DNA from: Okeania sp. SIO2C9
Lineage (GTDB): Bacteria > Cyanobacteriota > Cyanobacteriia > Cyanobacteriales > Microcoleaceae
Reading direction: 5' to 3'
NCBI RefSeq assembly: GCF_010672455.1
Contig: NZ_JAAHGO010000001.1
Coordinates: 49,495 to 113,494 of the forward strand
Length of the DNA stretch: 64,000 nucleotides
The notes below the pieces were generated by a model that was not told the DNA's origin, searched no databases, and saw nothing but the letters and a program-made list of their open reading frames with translations. Each line of letters starts with the position of its first letter. Position 1 is the first letter of the stretch. This document shows positions 15,449-24,951 of the stretch, in pieces. Made by a program: the position numbers and the translations under genes.

Positions 15449-16747
15449 CTACTCCCCTTTGGGGCGAGATACTGAGGTAGGAAACATTTTCTGGAAACCA
15501 GTCCGGCGCTCTTGGGGTGAATTTGGAGTCATATAACCCCATAATGTTTCCCAATAGAAAAACGATACTCCTGCAAAGTGGCGATCGCGTACTGCTTTTA
15601 CCTGTTGTTGAATTTGCTCTATTTTCATGGAAGTTTTCATGGTACCTGTGAGAATACCTATACTGAAAGGAATTTTACTTTTGGCCAATTTTACCTCTGG
15701 TTGTGCCAATTCTGCTAAAAATGAAGGTAAATTATCTCGATACACCTGTAAAACAAATTCATCTACTATACCTCGCTTTATCCAAGTTGGCCAGTCTTGC
15801 AGATATAATTTATAAGCAAAGTCATAAGGATTAGAAGATAAGGATACAATACAATTAGGTTTAACTGCTTTGACGGCTTTATAAAGTCTTTCCATTAAAG
15901 CGGTTATTTGATTTGCCCGCCATTGCATCCATTCTGGGTCTGTAAAATCTTCTGGAGGCATTTTACCTTGATGTTGTTCCCTGTAGAGGCGGACTGTAAT
16001 TGGATCGTAGCCTAATTGTACTGGCATGGCAAAGCGGTCGTCTATTTGAATGCCATCGACATCGTATTTTTTGACAACTTCTAATACTAGGTCGATAAAA
16101 AATTTTTGTACTTGGGGGTGAATGGGGTTCAGCCAAACATTATTGATAGAGAGAGACTGTTTTAGTGTTGTTAATAATGACTGTTCATCTGATTCTGGCA
16201 GTAAGTCTTTAAGTTCTAATTCAAATATATCCTCGGAAAAATTTCTATTTTTGTCCAGACTCGTTGTCACCCAGTGGGGATGGCGTTTGACTAACAGAGA
16301 ATTTATTGGTGCCATGAAACCATATTCAAACCAAGGGATGACTCGTAAACCTTGGCGGTGGGACTGTGTAAATATTTCTCTAAGTACATCTCGACCAAGG
16401 CGAAATGTGGCAAGGGTAGGGTCTTGAGGTTGACCCGTAACTTTTCGAGCAATATCACTGGGATAAAATGTGTTGCCTCTATTCCAGGTTACGGGATAAA
16501 CAGTGTTGAAGTTGAGTTGAGAAAGTTGACGGAGGGCGCGGTTAATTCCCCAGGGAGCGAATAATACGGTACTACTAACATTGGTTATCCAGACTCCACG
16601 CACCTCTTTTTTTTCAGGTATAGCTTTTGCAGTGACTAATTTTGGCGAGCTTACTATTGCGCATAGGAAAATAGAAATAAAAGCGATCGCTACTCCTATT
16701 CCTAGCCAGATTTTTAATTGTTTGAATTTATAATTAATGTTATTCAT
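15449..16747 (-). CDS. glycoside hydrolase-like GHL10 family protein (DUF187), exported
   Basis: The 432-residue protein has an N-terminal hydrophobic segment (about 14-38) consistent with a signal anchor. The GHL10 TIM-barrel core follows: EVRGVWITNVSS, FNTVYPVTWNRG, GLRVIPWFEYGF, VDGIQIDDRFAMP and the late SFFYWETLWGY. GHL10 proteins are predicted to hydrolyse cell-envelope glycans; several bacterial members act on denuded peptidoglycan. Substrate here is unproven. It stands alone with repeats on both sides. Confidence 0.85.
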   Translation of the reverse strand: MNNINYKFKQLKIWLGIGVAIAFISIFLCAIVSSPKLVTAKAIPEKKEVRGVWITNVSSTVLFAPWGINRALRQLSQLNFNTVYPVTWNRGNTFYPSDIARKVTGQPQDPTLATFRLGRDVLREIFTQSHRQGLRVIPWFEYGFMAPINSLLVKRHPHWVTTSLDKNRNFSEDIFELELKDLLPESDEQSLLTTLKQSLSINNVWLNPIHPQVQKFFIDLVLEVVKKYDVDGIQIDDRFAMPVQLGYDPITVRLYREQHQGKMPPEDFTDPEWMQWRANQITALMERLYKAVKAVKPNCIVSLSSNPYDFAYKLYLQDWPTWIKRGIVDEFVLQVYRDNLPSFLAELAQPEVKLAKSKIPFSIGILTGTMKTSMKIEQIQQQVKAVRDRHFAGVSFFYWETLWGYMTPNSPQERRTGFQKMFPTSVSRPKGE

Positions 16748-17524
16748 TATTAGGGAGTAGGGAGTAGGCAGCTTTGCTGTAGGCAGCTTTGCTGTAGAGA
16801 GAAATAATTGATGATTTCTGTGGGATGATTGATTTTATTTTTTATTATTAGACATCTGGTAAAAATTAAAAATAAAATCAATTATTATCCATAAATTATC
16901 AATTATTATTCCATGTTACCTGTTATCTGTTCCCTGTTCCCTCTTTTATGGATATGTCTATTGGAGATATCTATAATACCAAGCATGAAAAAAGAATGTT
17001 ACGAATAATAGGGGCAATTAAAAGACTTTATAGGAGATGTCTATTTTCATATTTATGAAAAAGCGTTTCCTGGCGGAATGCTCCACAAACAAATACCTAA
17101 TTAGGGTTTGCTGAAACAGTCTTTTTTGAGTAGTAGGGGAGCGGGGAAGTAGAGGAGTAGGGGAGTAATTTTCAGGCTACTCTCCTGCCCAAAATGCTAA
17201 CTTTTTGAGCATAACATAATAGAGCTGAAAACTAGATACTTTTTCCAGAGCTAAAAAGGCTAAAACCTTTATCTATAAATGCTTTTAGATTTAATCAACA
17301 AGCCCTAATTATATTGAAGATTAATTCACTATCTCAAATTTAGAGATGTGCCAACTCCTGATTCAAATAATATAAATTATTTGAGAGTTTAGCGATCACG
17401 AATTTCTACAATCATGCCTTAATTCAGCAACGCCCAAATTTTTAGGCTAATAGCTGATAGCTAATAGCTGATAGCTAGTTAAGTTACGAGAGGTTCCAAC
17501 CTAGCCAAAACCTCATCAATTAAT
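16748..17524. other. 777-bp gap without a recognisable gene
   Basis: Contains short tandem repeats (gggagtagggagtagg at 16752, cagctttgctgtagg doubled at about 16770-16798), gagatgtctat-like motifs near 16970 and 17034, and agctgatagctaatagctgatagc (17452-17478). The reverse strand of 17460-17535 holds an out-of-frame open segment ending LARLEPLVT, discussed under the MazE-like gene. Nothing else is supported. Confidence 0.6.
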
Positions 17525-17731
17525 TCAGGAGTTGCTCTGCATATCTGGAGTAGCCTCTTTAAGTAGCTCCTCAAGGCTGTATTTAGGTTTGGTAGGTGAC
17601 AGAATAATTTTATTACCTTCTGTAGATATAGAAACAGTTGTTCCTTCTTTTAAGCCCACCTCTTGGATAATCGCTTGCGGAAATATAACTCCAAGGGAAT
17701 TACCCCAGATACTCACTTTTTGAGTTACCAT
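17525..17731 (-). CDS. MazE/AbrB-type antitoxin DNA-binding protein
   Basis: A 68-residue SpoVT/AbrB swapped-hairpin protein: VSIWGNSLGVIFPQAIIQEV and LKEGTTVSISTEGNKIILSP form the DNA-binding hairpin, then KYSLEELLKEATPD is the toxin-binding tail start. The tail ends abruptly (MQSNS). Just downstream, in another frame, the DNA encodes ATPELIDEVLARLEPLVT, which repeats the ATP(D/E) motif. This suggests a frameshift or a fused remnant. No MazF-like toxin follows, so it is an orphan. Confidence 0.75.
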   Translation of the reverse strand: MVTQKVSIWGNSLGVIFPQAIIQEVGLKEGTTVSISTEGNKIILSPTKPKYSLEELLKEATPDMQSNS

Positions 17732-17889
17732 AGTTAAAAAATTATATGAACTTTATATTAGGTTAAATTATAGAATTAGTCAGGAAAGAACAATGATTCT
17801 ATACTAGAAATATGTAGGGACGCTCCATAAAACATCCCTACTTCGTTTTCGGCAGAAATTTTTGGATAACTGTACAACCTGATTTGATT

Positions 17890-19161
17890 CTACTTAACTA
17901 AAGTTGCGATCACTCTTGCCAAAGCATCCACAGCTTCAGTAACTTCGGCAGCAGTTACAATAAGTGGAGGCACAAAACGCAATACTTTCGGACCCGCAGG
18001 TACAATTAATAAACCTTCATTCATGGCAGCTTTGACTAGATCGATAGAAGTCAACTCCACATCTGCTTTCAACTCCATACCATTAATCAAACCCCAACCA
18101 CGCACTTCGCTAAATAGGTCGGGATATTTAGTGGCAATAGCATTTAACCCTACTCGCAACTGTTCCCCCCTCTGCTGTACATTTGTCAACAAATTTTCCT
18201 GTTCCAAAGTTTGACAAACAGCGAGCGCTACCGAACAAACAAAAGGGTTTCCACCAAAAGTGCTAGCATGACTACCAGGTTCAAAAACATCACAGTGAGA
18301 TTTGCATAACATTGCTCCAATGGGAATACCTCCACCTAGTCCCTTAGCGGAAGTAAAAATATCTGGTTCAATCCCCAGATTTTCATATCCCCAAAGTTTG
18401 CCACTACGACCCATCCCTACTTGCACTTCATCTAATATTAAGAGAATGCCTTTCTCATCGCAAATTTCTCTAATTCTTTGAAAGTAAGCAACATCACCAG
18501 GGCGAACCCCACCTTCTCCTTGGAGTGCTTCTAGCATAATAGCCGCAACTTGTCGTTTGTCTTTGTCTAATTCAGCGATCGCGCTTTCTATCGCAGCAAT
18601 ATCATTGTAGGGCACATAATAAAATCCTGGCATTAGGGGGCTAAAACCTTTATGATATTTTGGTTGCCCTGTTGCGGTAATAGTTGCTAGAGTTCGTCCG
18701 TGGAAACTAGCATGGGCAGTCAAAATTATCGGATTTTCAATATCTAATTTTTCGTGAGCATATTTGCGGGCTAATTTTATTGCTCCTTCGTTAGCTTCTG
18801 CTCCAGAGTTACAGAAAAATGCTTTGTCGGCACAGGAGTGTTCTGTCAACCACTGTGCCAATTCTCCCTGAACTGGGATATAGTATAGGTTAGATACATG
18901 ATGTAGTCGTTGAATTTGTTGCGAGACTGTTGCCATCATTACGGGGTGAGCATGACCAAGGGTACAGGTAGCAATTCCGGCAACAAAATCCAGATATTCT
19001 TTTCCTTCAGTATCCCAAACACGACAACCTTCACCCCGTTCAAGAGCAATGGGGAAACGCCCGTAAGTGTTCATTACATAAGCGTTGAAGTTGTCAGCAC
19101 TAAATGTTGTATATCCGCCTGTTGTTCCTAAAGATTGCTTTACTATTGTTTCAGGAGTCAT
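17890..19161 (-). CDS. argD: acetylornithine aminotransferase
   Basis: PLP-dependent class III aminotransferase converting N-acetylglutamate semialdehyde to N-acetylornithine in arginine synthesis, in the cytoplasm. The Schiff-base lysine is K273 in SAKGLGGGIPIGAM. The cofactor aspartate is D244 in LILDEVQVGMGR, and the phosphate-binding CNSGAEANEGAIKLAR begins at about 117. The C-terminal NEGLLIVPAGPKVLRFVPPL is characteristic of ArgD. Length (423) is normal. It stands alone, as biosynthetic genes often do in cyanobacteria. A GABA- or succinylornithine-specific paralogue cannot be fully excluded. Confidence 0.9.
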   Translation of the reverse strand: MTPETIVKQSLGTTGGYTTFSADNFNAYVMNTYGRFPIALERGEGCRVWDTEGKEYLDFVAGIATCTLGHAHPVMMATVSQQIQRLHHVSNLYYIPVQGELAQWLTEHSCADKAFFCNSGAEANEGAIKLARKYAHEKLDIENPIILTAHASFHGRTLATITATGQPKYHKGFSPLMPGFYYVPYNDIAAIESAIAELDKDKRQVAAIMLEALQGEGGVRPGDVAYFQRIREICDEKGILLILDEVQVGMGRSGKLWGYENLGIEPDIFTSAKGLGGGIPIGAMLCKSHCDVFEPGSHASTFGGNPFVCSVALAVCQTLEQENLLTNVQQRGEQLRVGLNAIATKYPDLFSEVRGWGLINGMELKADVELTSIDLVKAAMNEGLLIVPAGPKVLRFVPPLIVTAAEVTEAVDALARVIATLVK

Positions 19162-19356
19162 AAATCATAATCCTCAAAATCCTCAAAATCAACCTCAATG
19201 TTAATTTGATTTTAAAAGAACATATAGAATTTGTAGGTTTTTTTTAATTTATATAGCAGAAGAAAGAAGGAAGAAGGAAGAAGGAAAAATCTGGCGTTGT
19301 CTGAGTTTTAAGCTTTTGATATGTCCGCGCCCTTTGCTTCGACGGCTATAATATTT

Positions 19357-19450
19357 TCAGGACTTACGCGAACTATTGAATCATGCAGCATCTGTAGGAT
19401 TAAACGGCCGTTTGCCCCTATTCGGTATGGTGGTTATGCGTCAGTCCTGA
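19357..19450. mobile_element. MITE-like element, TIR tcaggacttacgc
   Basis: The ends are tcaggacttacgcg and gcgtcagtcctga, which are inverted repeats of each other with one mismatch. The interior has no coding capacity. Similar elements lie at 21872-21962, 32807-32922 and 52321-52412. The family looks like a non-autonomous DNA transposon. Confidence 0.65.
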
Positions 19451-19629
19451 TTTTCTCTAAAGTTTTTCGCTATATCAATTTTTATTGCTTTTACCTTGTT
19501 TTTTTAGATTCTTTTAAACTTTCTTTTTTGATGTGGGGGAGTACGGGAGTAGGGGGAGTAGCAAACAACAGTAAGTTTTTTTCACCACCTAAAACCTATC
19601 GCCTATCACCTTACCGAATAATTAAGGTT

Positions 19630-19810
19630 TAATACCAAATATCAAAAGTTTTGCTACATCTCCTTGATAGTAGAGAGTAGAGAGTAGAATTAAAAGAGAT
19701 AAGATATCTTGGTTTAATGCTGATAATCGTTACAAACATGATTAAATTATTATTACTTAATAACTGAAGTCCCATGGGAGGTATAGCTTATTTTTGGGAA
19801 TTGGTATAAA
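19630..19810. repeat. dispersed ~180-bp element, copy 1 (ends taataccaa / ttggtata)
   Basis: Matches 59374-59565 over most of its length, including ttgctacatctc, aaaagagataa, tatcttggtttaatgc, ttattattacttaata, ccatggga and tttttgggaattggtataaa. The ends aataccaaat and attggtata are inverted. It is probably a MITE. Confidence 0.7.
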
Positions 19811-19935
19811 TCCTCTCCTTTAAAGGAGAAAAAGCGGTCGAGGGATGGCGAGGTTTCCTCGCCATATCCAATCGACCAAGAGAAGAAAAAAAATTACCTT
19901 TTGCGTCAATCCTATCCGTTTTCAAGGAGAGGTAA
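19811..19935. repeat. dispersed ggtcgattggatatgg family, reverse copy
   Basis: Contains aaagcggtcgagggatggcg, tttcctcgccatatccaatc and gaccaagagaag bounded by cctctcctttaaaggag and ttcaaggagaggtaat. The same family is found at 23041-23216, 29222-29511, 35501-35662, 37481-37635 and 52856-52983. Confidence 0.75.
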
Positions 19936-19978
19936 TTATTAATTATTAATTATTAATTGTTGAACACCTACCACCTTC

Positions 19979-20452
19979 TTATTTCCTAACCTTCAATCCT
20001 GTCATAGTTTCAAGTTCTTGTCTGAATAATAAAGCATATCGACTAGGGATATCAACCAAGGTAACGCTTTCATTATTTTGTGCATCCAAATAAACAATTG
20101 CTATTTGAACCCTAGCTTGTTTATCTATAGCACTAATTATTCCACCTACAGGAGAAAGAATACCTTTCGCAATACTTTTTCTGACTTGAGTTTTCGCATA
20201 ATCTCCTGTAGAAAGTTCTGTAATTTGTTCTTTCTTTAAAGTAAAGTTAGCATCTTGATATTCTTCTTTATCAAATTCTATATCCAGGCGCTTACCCGAA
20301 ATATCTACGTTGACTTTGCATTGATTTAACTCCCCATTATTATTATTTAAACAATGAGCAGCATGAGTTCTAGCTAAGGCAATATTAGCTGGAAAAAATA
20401 ATGAAGCAATAGAGACAAGAGCAATTAATTGTTTTTGCATAATTTTAGCCAT
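19979..20452 (-). CDS. small secreted protein, paralogue of the gene at 21351
   Basis: A 157-residue protein with a clear signal peptide (about residues 6-27, LIALVSIASLFFPANIALA). Next comes a two-cysteine segment AAHCLNNNNGELNQCKVNV, an ITELSTGDYAKTQVRKS block and a short Gly-containing hydrophobic stretch (LSPVGGIISAI). It shares the same order and motifs with the protein at 21351-21818. I do not recognise the family. It is probably periplasmic or exported, with one disulfide. Confidence 0.7.
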   Translation of the reverse strand: MAKIMQKQLIALVSIASLFFPANIALARTHAAHCLNNNNGELNQCKVNVDISGKRLDIEFDKEEYQDANFTLKKEQITELSTGDYAKTQVRKSIAKGILSPVGGIISAIDKQARVQIAIVYLDAQNNESVTLVDIPSRYALLFRQELETMTGLKVRK

Positions 20453-21350
20453 ACTAATTAATAAAAGTCAGGAGTCAGTGTAGAAGAGCCGTCAGATTGG
20501 CGACTTCAACAATTAATAATGAATAATGAATAATGAATAATTACCTCTCCTTGAAAACAAGAGGATTGACAAAGAGATGAAAATTTTTTTTATTATCCCC
20601 TTAAAAGGGGAGGCTTTAAACCACAATTTTTCGGTTCGGTAAAGGAGTCAGGAGTCAGGAGGAAAAAAGAAGGAAGTTTTTTATCACAATATTAAACGGA
20701 CATGGTATTAGTTATATCGGAGAGAAGGAAGAAATGGATACTGAAAAGTTGCTCCTCCCAGTCTACAAACCCCAAAAAGCTTGTAGAAACTATTGAGGTG
20801 GTGGAGTATTACAGCAGATTTCACCATGGCGTGAGGTACATCCTTTGCAGGCAAAATGCCCGCACTATCAACATCTTAACGTTAATATTTGGGTAGTGGT
20901 GTACAAGTAGTGATCTTCTTAAAAAAATTAAGTGGGCAAGCAAATACTATTCCTCTAAAACCATTGAATTAGATATATTTTCTCTTGCCTTCCGGAGCTG
21001 TTGCCAGATGAGATTTTGCCTACCTTGACAATAAATCACTACATCTACAGGACTACCAATATTTGTATCTCATATACAACCGAATCTGCTGTAAACCCAT
21101 AAAGAAAAAGGTTAGTGGTACATTGTAATTGTATAGTCGCCAGTGGGAGCATCTTGCTCCCGTTCTAATGATTTTTGCCATAATATAGCCAGTGGGAGCA
21201 TCTTATACCATTTCTGAATAATAATGCTATATTTGATTACCATCTCCCTACTCCCCCACTCTTCTACTCCCCTACTCCCCTACTCCCCTACTCCCCTACT
21301 CCCCTACTCCCCCGCTCAAGAAAACATAGAAAAGTTTTTGAGGTTTGGTA
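20453..21350. repeat. repeat-rich gap between the two paralogues
   Basis: Contains a short copy of the ggtcgattgg family lacking its middle (20541-20616), a gcaggcaaaatgcccgc repeat (20806-20905), paired ccagtgggagcatcttgc segments (21137 and 21189), and an element at about 21205-21362. That element is bounded by ataccatttctgaataataa and ttggtattattcagaa around a ctcccctactcccctactcc array (21245-21315). No gene is supported. Confidence 0.65.
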
Positions 21351-21818
21351 TTATTCAGAACTACGAATTTGTAAACCAGTCAAAATTTCTAAATCTTTCA
21401 TTAGAGGTTCGCTTTGTTTTGTAGGAATATCAATCATAGTGACATTTTTATTGTTTTGATAATCTACATATTCAATTGCTAACTGAGTCCTATCCTGTTT
21501 AGCAAACAGACCAACTAAAGCTCCCAACGGACCAAGAATTAAACTGGCACCAATAGTTTCTTTAGCTCTTTTTTTAGCATATTCACCAGTTGAAATTTCA
21601 GTAATTTGATTACCTCTCAACTTCATATTAACATCTTGAAATTTTTCAGATTTAAAATTCATTTCCAGGCTGTTATTTCGGTCTGAGATAATAACTCTAC
21701 ACTTTTTCATTTCACCACTAATAATATTCAGACAGTGAGCGCCATGTTCTCCGGCAAAAGCCTGGTTGTTACTCCAAACAACTGTAGCAATAGATATCAA
21801 AATAGCAATTTTTTTCAT
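21351..21818 (-). CDS. small secreted protein, paralogue of the gene at 19979
   Basis: The 155-residue product has a signal peptide (KIAILISIATVVWSNNQAFA), then GAHCLNIISGEMKKCRVI, ITEISTGEYAKKRAKETIGA, a hydrophobic Gly-rich hairpin (LILGPLGALVGLFA) and VTMIDIPTKQSEPLMKDLEI. All have counterparts in the gene at 19979. Its last codons lie next to an element end (ttggtattattcagaa). Function is unknown; the pair probably arose by duplication and has since diverged. Confidence 0.7.
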   Translation of the reverse strand: MKKIAILISIATVVWSNNQAFAGEHGAHCLNIISGEMKKCRVIISDRNNSLEMNFKSEKFQDVNMKLRGNQITEISTGEYAKKRAKETIGASLILGPLGALVGLFAKQDRTQLAIEYVDYQNNKNVTMIDIPTKQSEPLMKDLEILTGLQIRSSE

Positions 21819-22615
21819 ATTCTTAATGTAGTGAATTAATACTTAATCAGATTGACTAAAGCTTTTTAGATCAGGACTTACGCAGTACTGCTATATATGG
21901 TGCATAATTTGGTCATAATTCAAGATATCACCACTACAATTAGTGTCGTTGCGTAAGTCCTGTATATATTAGCTCTAATAAACCTACACTATATATAAGC
22001 ATTCAGCCGTCAGCTAACCTCTTTCAGAGGAACTGCGGACTTCAGCTATGAGTTATTAACTAATGATTGCACTATCAGGAAGAATTAGTCTCCAAGGAAA
22101 ATTCAAACTAATGAATAAATTGGTCGCCTTTAGCTAACCTTACTAAGTACTGTACGTTGAAAATCTGTTTGCTGAATGCTAATAGCTGAATGCTTACCAC
22201 TATATTATATTTTCTAGATAATTAGTGTTGGATAATTAACAGTATCAAGGATAAAAAAAATCTAAAGTTGATATCAGTAAGTTTATGGCCAATTATATTG
22301 GTATTCCCAGACACTTTTTCCTTCTTGCTTCTTCAAATAACAATCCTAATATCAAGTCTCATTAATGAGCCATAATAAAAATGTTTTCTCTGATAAATCT
22401 CTCCCTGTTCCCTATTCCCTATTCCCTATTCCCTATTCCCTAAATTTTGTATTGTGGGTATTCAAAGAGACATGATATAAATCATTTCTAATATTGCTTC
22501 GATGTTTACAATTTCCTATTTCTGATATATTGTATAAATTTTTACAAAAAATCAATATCAATGTTGGAAATATCAAATAAAATAGTATACGAAAAACTAT
22601 ACTAGCTAAAGCAAC
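21819..22615. repeat. gap with a MITE-like element and short repeats
   Basis: Includes the element at 21872-21962, agctaacctctttcagagg (22012-22030) and ccctattccctattccctat (22405-22440). A reasonable -10 (tatact, about 22597) lies just upstream of the DoxX gene. No coding region is seen. Confidence 0.6.
21872..21962. mobile_element. MITE-like element, TIR caggacttacgca
   Basis: The ends caggacttacgca and ttgcgtaagtcctg are perfect inverted repeats over 13 bp and enclose about 65 bp without coding capacity. This is the best-preserved member of the family in this window. Confidence 0.75.
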
Positions 22616-23008
22616 ATGAATAATCTACAACAGTGGACTTCACTCTTCGGCAGAATATTCCTCTCTGCAGTTTTTATCAAATCAAGTATTGGTAAAATTT
22701 TCGATCCAGCAAGTGCTCAACAATATATGGCATCCGCAGGAATTCCTGGTTGGCTATTAATTCCGACAATTGCTGTTTTATTAATAGGTGGATTATCTGT
22801 TTTAGTTGGTTATAAAGCCCGTTATGGCGCACTTTTATTAATAGGATTTTTAATTCCAAGTACTCTGATTTTCCACAATATTTTTGCAGATGCTTCCCAG
22901 GAAATTGCTTTTATGAAAAATCTTGGATTAATCGGAGGATTGTTAATGATTTATTCTTTTGGTCCAGGTTCAATTAGTTTTGATGAAAAAAATATTAATT
23001 ATGAATAA
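22616..23008 (+). CDS. DoxX family membrane protein
   Basis: A 130-residue protein with four predicted transmembrane helices (about 8-24, 45-63, 68-86, 103-120). It carries the DoxX-type pattern GRIFLSAVFIKSSIGKIFDP, GLSVLVGYKARYGALLL and a loop with HNIFAD before the last helix. DoxX proteins are small inner-membrane proteins, some linked to thiosulfate oxidation or oxidative stress, but most cyanobacterial members are uncharacterised. It stands alone. Confidence 0.85.
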   Translation: MNNLQQWTSLFGRIFLSAVFIKSSIGKIFDPASAQQYMASAGIPGWLLIPTIAVLLIGGLSVLVGYKARYGALLLIGFLIPSTLIFHNIFADASQEIAFMKNLGLIGGLLMIYSFGPGSISFDEKNINYE

Positions 23009-23501
23009 GAGGCTATTTTTCATTAATGGATAATGGATAATTACCTCTCCCTAAAAGGGAGAGGATTGACCAACGCCGAAAAAATTTCTTCTCTTGGTCG
23101 ATTGGATATGACGCAGGTTTCGCAGCCATCCCACCCTTCGGGAAGCTACGCTTTACATGTTGCGTAGCAAAACGACCGCTTTTTTCCCCTTGAAAGGGGA
23201 GGCTTCAAGGCGTGAATTATTTAATTATTTAATTATTTAATTATTTAATTATTAATTCTTCGGTAAATCAAAGATTAAGTAGGATCTGTGACGGTACGCT
23301 TATTATTTCTAGATGAATGATTGGTTTTACACCTCATGCACCTTTTTTATACCTCACGCTTTTTGGGAATTACTATATCAAAAACTTAAAATTCAGACAA
23401 AGCAAAATTTTCCCTTCTTCCTTCTTCCTTCTTCCTTCTTCCTTCTTCCTTCTTTCTTCTTTCTTCTGCTATAAAAAACATCAATAAATTTGTTAGAAAA
23501 T
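23009..23501. repeat. gap with a full ggtcgattggatatgg element and heptamer arrays
   Basis: The dispersed element fills 23041-23216. It begins ttacctctccctaaaaggga, contains ggtcgattggatatgacgc and ends aaaggggaggcttcaaggcg. An aattatttaattattt array follows (23217-23255), and a cttcttccttcttccttctt array occupies 23404-23466 immediately before the next gene. Confidence 0.7.
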
Positions 23502-24350
23502 ATGAAAACACAATGGGAAAATTTTTTACAAAATCTCGGTGAATGGCATGGCTCATTTACTCAAATTTCTGCTCAAGGAGAGATAGTTAAAGATACACCT
23601 AGTATTCTGATTTTAGAAAGTTTGGATGAGCAGAATAAAACAGTCCGTCTCACTCTTCGTCGCTTTACTTCTTCAGGGGATAATTCTCAGCCAAAAGTTA
23701 ATGAATTAGTCAGAGAATATCAAACCTTTGGCAAAGATACTATGTTTTTTGAAGATGGTGCCTTTTCTCAAGGTTCAATTCAAATATCACCAATTTCAGT
23801 TAATGGCGCTGAGTTGAGTTTTATTAATCAAAATCGTCGTCTCCGTTTAGTAGAATTATTTAACCAGGATGGAAATTTCCAAACATTAACTTTAATTCGA
23901 GAAAAACGAGCAGGTACAAATGCTTTAGAAAATCCGATTCTCACAGTAGATGCTTTATTAGGAAAGTGGCAGGGAGAAGCTATTACTATTTATCCTGATT
24001 TACGGAAACCGGATGTTTATCCAACTCAAATGGAGTTAAAGATTGAAAATACAGGTCGCTTATTTCAGCAAATTACTTTTGGCAATACTAATCAGAAAAT
24101 AATTACTTCTACTGCGAGAATTGAAGACTCTATTTTACACTTCGACGAAGGTTCTCAACCTGTAAAAGTCTTACTTCTTCCTGATGGTGCTTCTGCTACT
24201 TTGCCGATTAAAGTTGAGTTGAGAAAACCTGTATTTTTTGAAGCTGGTTGGTTAATTAAACCTGACCTTCGTCAACGACTTATTCGTACTTATAATGACA
24301 CAGGAGAATGGGTAAGTTTAACTTTAGTCACTGAACATAAAATTAATTAA
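23502..24350 (+). CDS. DUF3598-like calycin-fold protein
   Basis: The 282-residue protein starts MKTQWENFLQNLGEWHGSFT, the signature opening of the cyanobacterial DUF3598 family, and consists of two beta-barrel-like halves (TLTLIREKR then LGKWQGEAITIYPDLRKPD). The fold is thought to resemble lipocalins and phycobilin lyases, so binding of a pigment or lipid is plausible but unproven. ATG 23502 is preferred over the in-frame TTG at 23490. A heptamer array directly upstream leaves little room for a normal promoter. Confidence 0.75.
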   Translation: MKTQWENFLQNLGEWHGSFTQISAQGEIVKDTPSILILESLDEQNKTVRLTLRRFTSSGDNSQPKVNELVREYQTFGKDTMFFEDGAFSQGSIQISPISVNGAELSFINQNRRLRLVELFNQDGNFQTLTLIREKRAGTNALENPILTVDALLGKWQGEAITIYPDLRKPDVYPTQMELKIENTGRLFQQITFGNTNQKIITSTARIEDSILHFDEGSQPVKVLLLPDGASATLPIKVELRKPVFFEAGWLIKPDLRQRLIRTYNDTGEWVSLTLVTEHKIN

Positions 24351-24951
24351 AATTACTTTTGGCTAGACCTAAATAACCTTGAAGAAGGAAGAAGAAATTT
24401 AGTTATCTAGGAGAGAAGGAAGAAGGAAAAAGTGGATGGAGACAGTTAACGAACTGGCACTTCGTGTGTAAGCATTCAGCCGTCAGCCATCAGCTATCAG
24501 CTATTCGTGTTAGTTTACAATAAAAACTTTATTAATTATCTTACTAGAAAAGTTGCCTCCCTTTCCCTTAAATTCTATATTAATTTAAACACTGTCTTTA
24601 AGAAGAGGGTCTTGCTGCTGTTTGCGCAGCATTCCGCAGGAAAAGCTGACTGCTAATAGCTGTTTGCGCAGCATTCCGGAGGAAATGCTTACCTTCGTGT
24701 CTTATCACCCCAAATAATTGTAAATATCGTGTAGAAGGTGGGGTATTAAACTCAAAAGAAAAAGATAATTTTAGAATATATTTTCTTGAAGAAGGAAGAA
24801 GGAAGAAGGAAGAAAGAAGAAGGAAGAAGAAAAAAGTGAATAGGGATACTGAAAAGTTGCACCTCCGCATCTATAAACTTCAACTAATTGTAGGCATCAT
24901 GTAGACAGTGAGGAATTAAACCAAAGAAAGCTATTAACAGAAGGAGGAAAA
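24351..24951. repeat. repeat-filled gap
   Basis: Contains two tgtttgcgcagcattccg copies (24618 and 24661), agccatcagctatcagctat (24484) and a gaaggaagaaggaagaaaga array (24784-24833). A 90-codon open frame on the reverse strand consists of these repeats and is not called. A good Shine-Dalgarno (aggagga) sits at 24941, just before the next gene. Confidence 0.65.

Larger units (their letters stand above)
19162..19978. repeat. gap holding two MITE-like elements and a dispersed element
   Basis: From left: a gaaggaagaaggaag tract (19258-19285); a copy of ctggcgttgtctgagttt (19291-19320) shared with 42289 and 42484; a 94-bp element at 19357-19450; a ~180-bp element at 19630-19810 shared with 59374-59565; and a reverse copy of the ggtcgattggatatgg family (19811-19935). 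A 103-codon open frame here is entirely built of repeats and is not called. Confidence 0.75.

Noticed and set aside
19321..19632. 103-codon plus-strand frame
   Set aside because: Translation of a MITE-like element and flanking arrays; no protein-like pattern and no ribosome site.
24598..24870. 90-codon minus-strand frame
   Set aside because: Leu/Phe/Ser-rich translation of a gaaggaaga array and gcgcagcattccg repeats.
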